A stretch of 64,000 nt of DNA from Neurospora crassa OR74A (Eukaryota; Ascomycota; Sordariomycetes; Sordariales; Sordariaceae), in assembly GCF_000182925.2 (NCBI RefSeq), contig NC_026507.1, positions 620,001 through 684,000 on the forward strand. Reading direction: 5' to 3'. The first letter of the stretch is position 1. Each line of letters starts with the position of its first letter. Shown one piece after another: positions 59,971 to 64,000 of the stretch. The position numbers and the translations under genes were made by a program. Below the pieces are notes generated by a model, which worked only from the letters and a program-made list of their open reading frames with translations, was not told where the DNA came from and made no database searches.

Positions 59971-61716
59971 ATGGGGTTCCTCGCTACTCTCATCGACCGT
60001 GGCATTTCCCACATCGACGGAGCAGCGGCCAGACGAGGACCCAAGTATAGCCCAGACAGCTACTGCGGCCGCCGCCTCGCCGGGCTCGAAACAGGGCCGA
60101 TTCCCAACCGAGGTCCCGAGACTTCAGCCGGGCTTTGGATCCTCGTCTCCTTCTCTACTACCTTCCTCGCTGCGAGGTTATACCTCAAGATGTACCGACT
60201 GAAGGGGTTATGGTGGGATGATTACTTTCTTGTTCTTGCTTGGGTCAGTTTGTTTCTCTCTTTTCTTTCTTTCTTTTTTCACTTTTCCACCTTCGTCCAC
60301 TTCCACACAGGACTGTCTAGAAGTAGCTAACATCCAACCAACACACAAACAAGCTCACTCACACCCTCTCCGCCACCCTCGCCCAAGTCTCCATCTCCCT
60401 CTTCGGCCTCGGCCACTACCCCTGCGACATCCCCTCCCCGACAACCTCCATCCCGCGCCTGACTCTCGTAGGCGACCACTTCGGCGCCATGTTCTCCATG
60501 TTCGCCGTCGCGCTCTCCAAGACTTCCTGGGCCGTCACTTTACTTCGGCTTGTTCGCCGGGGGTCTAGTAGTACCTCCTCCTCCTCCTCCTCCACCACGT
60601 CCTCTTCTTCTTCCCCGGGACAACACCAGCGCCAATACGCAGTCTGGATTGTCTGGTTCGTCATCATCACCATCTGTCTCATCAAGGGCGCTCAGGGGGT
60701 CTTGGTTTGGATTCCCAAATGCGGATCACCGCAGGTTGCGCCTGCAGCATTGGGGGATTCGAAAGATGATAATGATGTGTCACATCATGATGTGTGTGTG
60801 AGGATCGAACCGCTGAACGGGTTCGCGACGTTCGCGGGGAGTGTCAGTGGGACGTATGCTATTTTGCTGGCGGTGGTCCCGTGGAAGACGATTTGGGGCA
60901 CGAATTTGGGCAAGAGGGAAAAAGTTGGAGTGGCGACGACGATGAGCGTGGGGGCGGTGAGTGGGGTGGCGGCTTTTGTGCTGGCGGTCAAGATGAGGAG
61001 GATTACGAGTGAGAATTTTACTTGTGAGTTGTGTTCCTCGGCACATGCTTCTGGCTTTATGTTATTGATCTGTCGATGAGGAGGAGAATTGAATTGAGAA
61101 AACAAACGGAGTGAATGGTTACTGATGGGACATACGACACAAAACAGACGACTCAGGCGCCATTATAGTGTGGTCTACCGCCGAGACGAGCACGACCATC
61201 ATGGCTGCTTGCATCCCCGTCCACCGCGCCTTCTGCCGCCAACTTCGCAAGAAGCTGCTGGCGCAGAACCGCTTGCATAGCAGCAAGCCACACTCGACGC
61301 CGCCGTCGACGGGCAAGAATGGTGTCGGGGGTAGTACGACATTAACCACCCTGAACAGTGGCAACTTTCATTCCGTCCCCGATAAGCTTTCCCAACATGG
61401 CCGCACGGGAAGTGATTGCTTGTCGTTGTCTTCAGGTGGTGGAGGGTGTCATGCCCCGACTGATGACAGCGCAAGCGACAAGGCCATTTTGCAGGTTCGT
61501 GACATTGAGAGTTGCGATATAAATGGGCGTGAGGTAGTTACCTCAAGGAACAGCGGAAGGATCTTGAGGACGCAGGAGGTCAAGGTGGAATACCATCATC
61601 ATCCTGAGATTTTGGATGGGAGGGATGTGTTGGATGAGAGGGCGCAGTCACAACAAGTGTATGCGTTAAAGGATATGGGAACGCGGGGAGATTCATACAA
61701 GGGTATAAATGATTAG
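59971..61716 (+). CDS. Fungal rhodopsin-domain integral membrane protein (Pth11-related type)
   Basis: Three exons, 59971-60243, 60354-61023 and 61148-61716, joined as 503 residues. The first donor is GTCAGT with a CTAAC branch point and AAG acceptor; the second is GTGAGT/CAG. About seven hydrophobic segments are present, starting with LWILVSFSTTFLAARLYLK. Family marks include LKGLWWDDYFLVLAW, GLGHYPCDIP, FSMFAVALSKTSWAVTLLRL, and after the last splice IVWSTAETSTTIMAACIPV. These belong to the large fungal family of rhodopsin-domain proteins related to Pth11 receptors. The N-terminal CFEM domain of true Pth11 is absent. A Ser run (about 155-172) interrupts one loop and the cytosolic tail is long (about 165 residues). 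Ligand unknown. Confidence 0.88.
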
Positions 61717-62097
61717 GGCAATTAAGAAAAAGAAAATAGACGACGTTTGAGAGAACCAACTGACGAAAACGGAAAGTAAACAAAAGTCAGGGGTAAGTTG
61801 GCTCGGTAGGGTATTTATACGGAGAATAACAGCTTCGTTAACGCCAAGTTGTGCGCCGACGCCAAACTCCCGCTTGTACCCCGCATGAAGCTTGGAGTGG
61901 AGCTCATCGTACGTTACATTACGGAGCCTCGAAGCTTCAAGTACTACTACAAGCTTGGCCGGCAACTTGTAATCCATCCATCCTTGCGCCAAAGCGATTC
62001 TTTTTCTCCGACCTTTCAGTTCTTCCCCCAACCTAGATTTTCCGTCGTAAGCCGCCGCCGACTGTCTACCAACCTCCCGGCCCCCCACGACGACACC
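61717..62097. other. Intergenic, promoter of the dioxygenase gene
   Basis: 380 bp between tandem genes; no other feature seen. Confidence 0.5.
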
Positions 62098-64000
62098 ATG
62101 CTTCGCCAGCTTGGAGCCGCTCCCCTCGCGCGCGGCCGCTTCGCCGTCACGCCATCAACCAAGGCGATCCGCACTTTGTCGTGCTCACCAGCAGCTCGCG
62201 CCGACGATGCTACGACCCCTTCTCCCGCCGCCGGTGACAGTGCCGCACCCACCGAGCCGGCCCAGCCCAAACTGCTTTTCCGTAAGATCTATAAGAAGCA
62301 AAGGACAGCGGACCAGAAAGCCGACAAGAAAGGCGACAATGGATCCGACATGAAAGTCGACAAGGAAGCCGGCAAGGAAACAGACAAGACCGGCGTCAAT
62401 AAATCGGACAAAAAAGCCGGCAAGAAAGCCAACGAAGAAACGGACAAATTGGCAGAAGCCCAGAGGGAATTCGATATACAACTCAGCCGGTTACGAAACG
62501 ACCTCGCCCAGCTAAAGAAATCCAACAACAAGTTGCGAAAAGACAAGGGGGCCTTACGGCTAGACATTGTCAATATGAAGAAAGCTTTCAAAGGGGTGCC
62601 TCCTACGGCAGCGGTGCAGAGGGACGGCCAATTGCTAGAATTATACAACAAGATCGCCAAAGAAGCACGCGAATTCAAGGCCGGCACTCCCCAGTCCGTC
62701 GAGGTGGTCGATGGTCAGCAGCAGCTCGTCATCACCTTCGCCCAGCCCGACGGCACCACCAAGCAAGTGGCCATGTCCCTCCACTGGCTGCGCGACACCT
62801 GCAAGTGCCCGCACTGCGTGAACCCCGACTCGGGCCAAAAGAACTTCTCCAGCACCTCTCTGCCCGAGACTCTCGAGGTCCAAAGCGCCGAGGTCAACGC
62901 CGCCGACGGCTCCGTCACCATCGTCTGGGCCAACGACACCGTCAGCACCAACGCCACGTCCGAGGCCACCACGCACACCTCGACCTACGACGCCTCCGAC
63001 ATCTTTACCTGGCAACTTCCGTACGACCTCGCCGGCAACCTGCTCCCCGTCGAGCGCACGCTCTGGGACCGCTCCAAGCTGCAAGCCCACATCGACTCGG
63101 GCGACCTGCGCGTCTCGTACAACGACTGGCTGACCTCCGATGCCGCCTTTTGGAAAGCCTTTGAGTCTCTCGCCCGCTTCGGCATTCTCTTCGTGCACTC
63201 GATCCCGTCCGACCGAGCCCTCGTCGAATCCCAAGTCGAAAAGATCGCCAACCGCATCGGCATCCTCATGCACACCTTCTACGGCTTCACCTGGGACGTG
63301 CGCTCCAAGCCTCGCGCCGAGAACGTGGCCTACACCAACGTCTTTCTAGGCTTGCACCAAGACCTGATGTACATCGACCCGCCTCCCCGCCTGCAGCTCC
63401 TGCACTGCATCTCCAACTCCTTCCAGGGCGGCGAATCTCTCTTCAGCGACGGAGCGCGCGCCGCTTACTCCCTGGAACTCAACAACCCACTAGCCTTTGA
63501 CCAGCTGCGCGGCAACCGCTCGCCGCAGTTCCACTACCACCGCAACGGCAACGACTACCACATGGGCCGCAACACGTTCCGGTACGCCGGGCGGACGGGC
63601 GAAGGCAAGGGGTTTCTGAGCCGGATCCACTGGGCGCCGCCGTTCCAGGCGCCGTTTAGCCGGCAGACGGGCGCCACGGCGACGAACGTGCTCGGCAACC
63701 GCGTCATTCAGGACGGCGGCGGCGGTGCTTATGCCGAGAACGAGCATGCGGTGGTGGTGGAGGAAAAGGGCAAGAACATGACCAAGTGGGTGCCGGCGGC
63801 CAAGGAGTTTGAGCGCGAGATTAGCGCCGAGGAGAACATGTTTGAGCTCAAGATGAAGGAAGGAGAGTGTGTGATTTTCGATAACTGGCGAGTGTTGCAT
63901 GGGCGCAGGGAGTTCCAGACGGAAGGACAGGCGGAGGGCGCCGAGAGGTGGCTCAAGGGCACATATATTAGCCATCAGGTGTACAAGGCCATGGAGGATA
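62098..64000 (+). CDS. Gamma-butyrobetaine/trimethyllysine dioxygenase-like protein, partial (right edge)
   Basis: Open from ATG 62098 to the window end with no stop: 634 codons seen, C-terminus missing. A presequence (MLRQLGAAPLARGRFAVTPS) suggests mitochondria. Residues 63 to about 196 are a Lys/Asp-rich disordered part followed by a coiled coil (FDIQLSRLRNDLAQLKKSNN), unusual for the family. From about 205 the GBBH-like N-terminal zinc domain appears (LRDTCKCPHCVNPDSG, first Cys 235), then the TauD/TfdA double-stranded beta helix with HQD at 420-422 and the distal metal histidine at 601 (NWRVLHGRREF). Such Fe(II)/2-oxoglutarate enzymes hydroxylate gamma-butyrobetaine or trimethyllysine in carnitine synthesis; which substrate cannot be told here. 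Confidence 0.88.
   Translation, partial: MLRQLGAAPLARGRFAVTPSTKAIRTLSCSPAARADDATTPSPAAGDSAAPTEPAQPKLLFRKIYKKQRTADQKADKKGDNGSDMKVDKEAGKETDKTGVNKSDKKAGKKANEETDKLAEAQREFDIQLSRLRNDLAQLKKSNNKLRKDKGALRLDIVNMKKAFKGVPPTAAVQRDGQLLELYNKIAKEAREFKAGTPQSVEVVDGQQQLVITFAQPDGTTKQVAMSLHWLRDTCKCPHCVNPDSGQKNFSSTSLPETLEVQSAEVNAADGSVTIVWANDTVSTNATSEATTHTSTYDASDIFTWQLPYDLAGNLLPVERTLWDRSKLQAHIDSGDLRVSYNDWLTSDAAFWKAFESLARFGILFVHSIPSDRALVESQVEKIANRIGILMHTFYGFTWDVRSKPRAENVAYTNVFLGLHQDLMYIDPPPRLQLLHCISNSFQGGESLFSDGARAAYSLELNNPLAFDQLRGNRSPQFHYHRNGNDYHMGRNTFRYAGRTGEGKGFLSRIHWAPPFQAPFSRQTGATATNVLGNRVIQDGGGGAYAENEHAVVVEEKGKNMTKWVPAAKEFEREISAEENMFELKMKEGECVIFDNWRVLHGRREFQTEGQAEGAERWLKGTYISHQVYKAMED

Overview
The window looks like a piece of a Neurospora-type genome (Sordariales, filamentous ascomycete). 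Four things suggest this. Conserved genes have short introns with GTRNGT-like donors, CTRAC-like branch points and YAG acceptors. Conserved coding exons are rich in C-ending codons. There is a DAM1 subunit of the fungal DASH complex. The first 3.6 kb is stripped of C on one strand and of G in another block, which is the footprint of repeat-induced point mutation (RIP). Gene calls rest on reading frames, splice sites that rejoin frames exactly, and recognisable family motifs; no search was run.

Layout. 1-3620 is a RIP-mutated repeat relic with a decayed ~63-bp minisatellite and a 31-A run. 3621-8598 is gene-poor. 8599-30475 is a block of conserved housekeeping genes: a GCNA/SprT-HMG protein, Mog1, a HIT hydrolase, a CRAL-TRIO (Sec14-like) protein, Dam1, a DUF167 protein, a mitochondrial peroxiredoxin, succinyl-CoA:3-ketoacid CoA-transferase, an Ariadne-type RBR ubiquitin ligase and an FHA protein of the SNIP1/Pml1 type. 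After a 3.2-kb empty stretch, 33712-40552 holds a ~2039-residue NOD-like receptor architecture: alpha/beta-hydrolase lipase, NB-ARC, then about 1000 disordered residues.

41362-56741 is a very different, accessory-looking neighbourhood. It carries a minus-strand array of small coiled-coil proteins (four apparently intact, others decayed). All the spliced members share a phase-1 first intron. The array also contains a tRNA-like relic, decayed unrelated genes and a gene for a protein with about nine ~31-residue repeats that resemble the RNA polymerase II CTD (YxPTSP / YxPxSP). I do not recognise these families; they look lineage-restricted and to be evolving by duplication and loss.

58029-64000 returns to conserved genes: a small protein with a DUF1476-like motif, a rhodopsin-domain integral membrane protein, and a gamma-butyrobetaine-dioxygenase-like protein cut by the right edge, which carries an unusual lysine-rich coiled-coil segment between its mitochondrial leader and its catalytic part.

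The strongest candidates for undescribed biology are the coiled-coil array with its CTD-like neighbour, and the lipase/NB-ARC receptor with an in-frame minisatellite.
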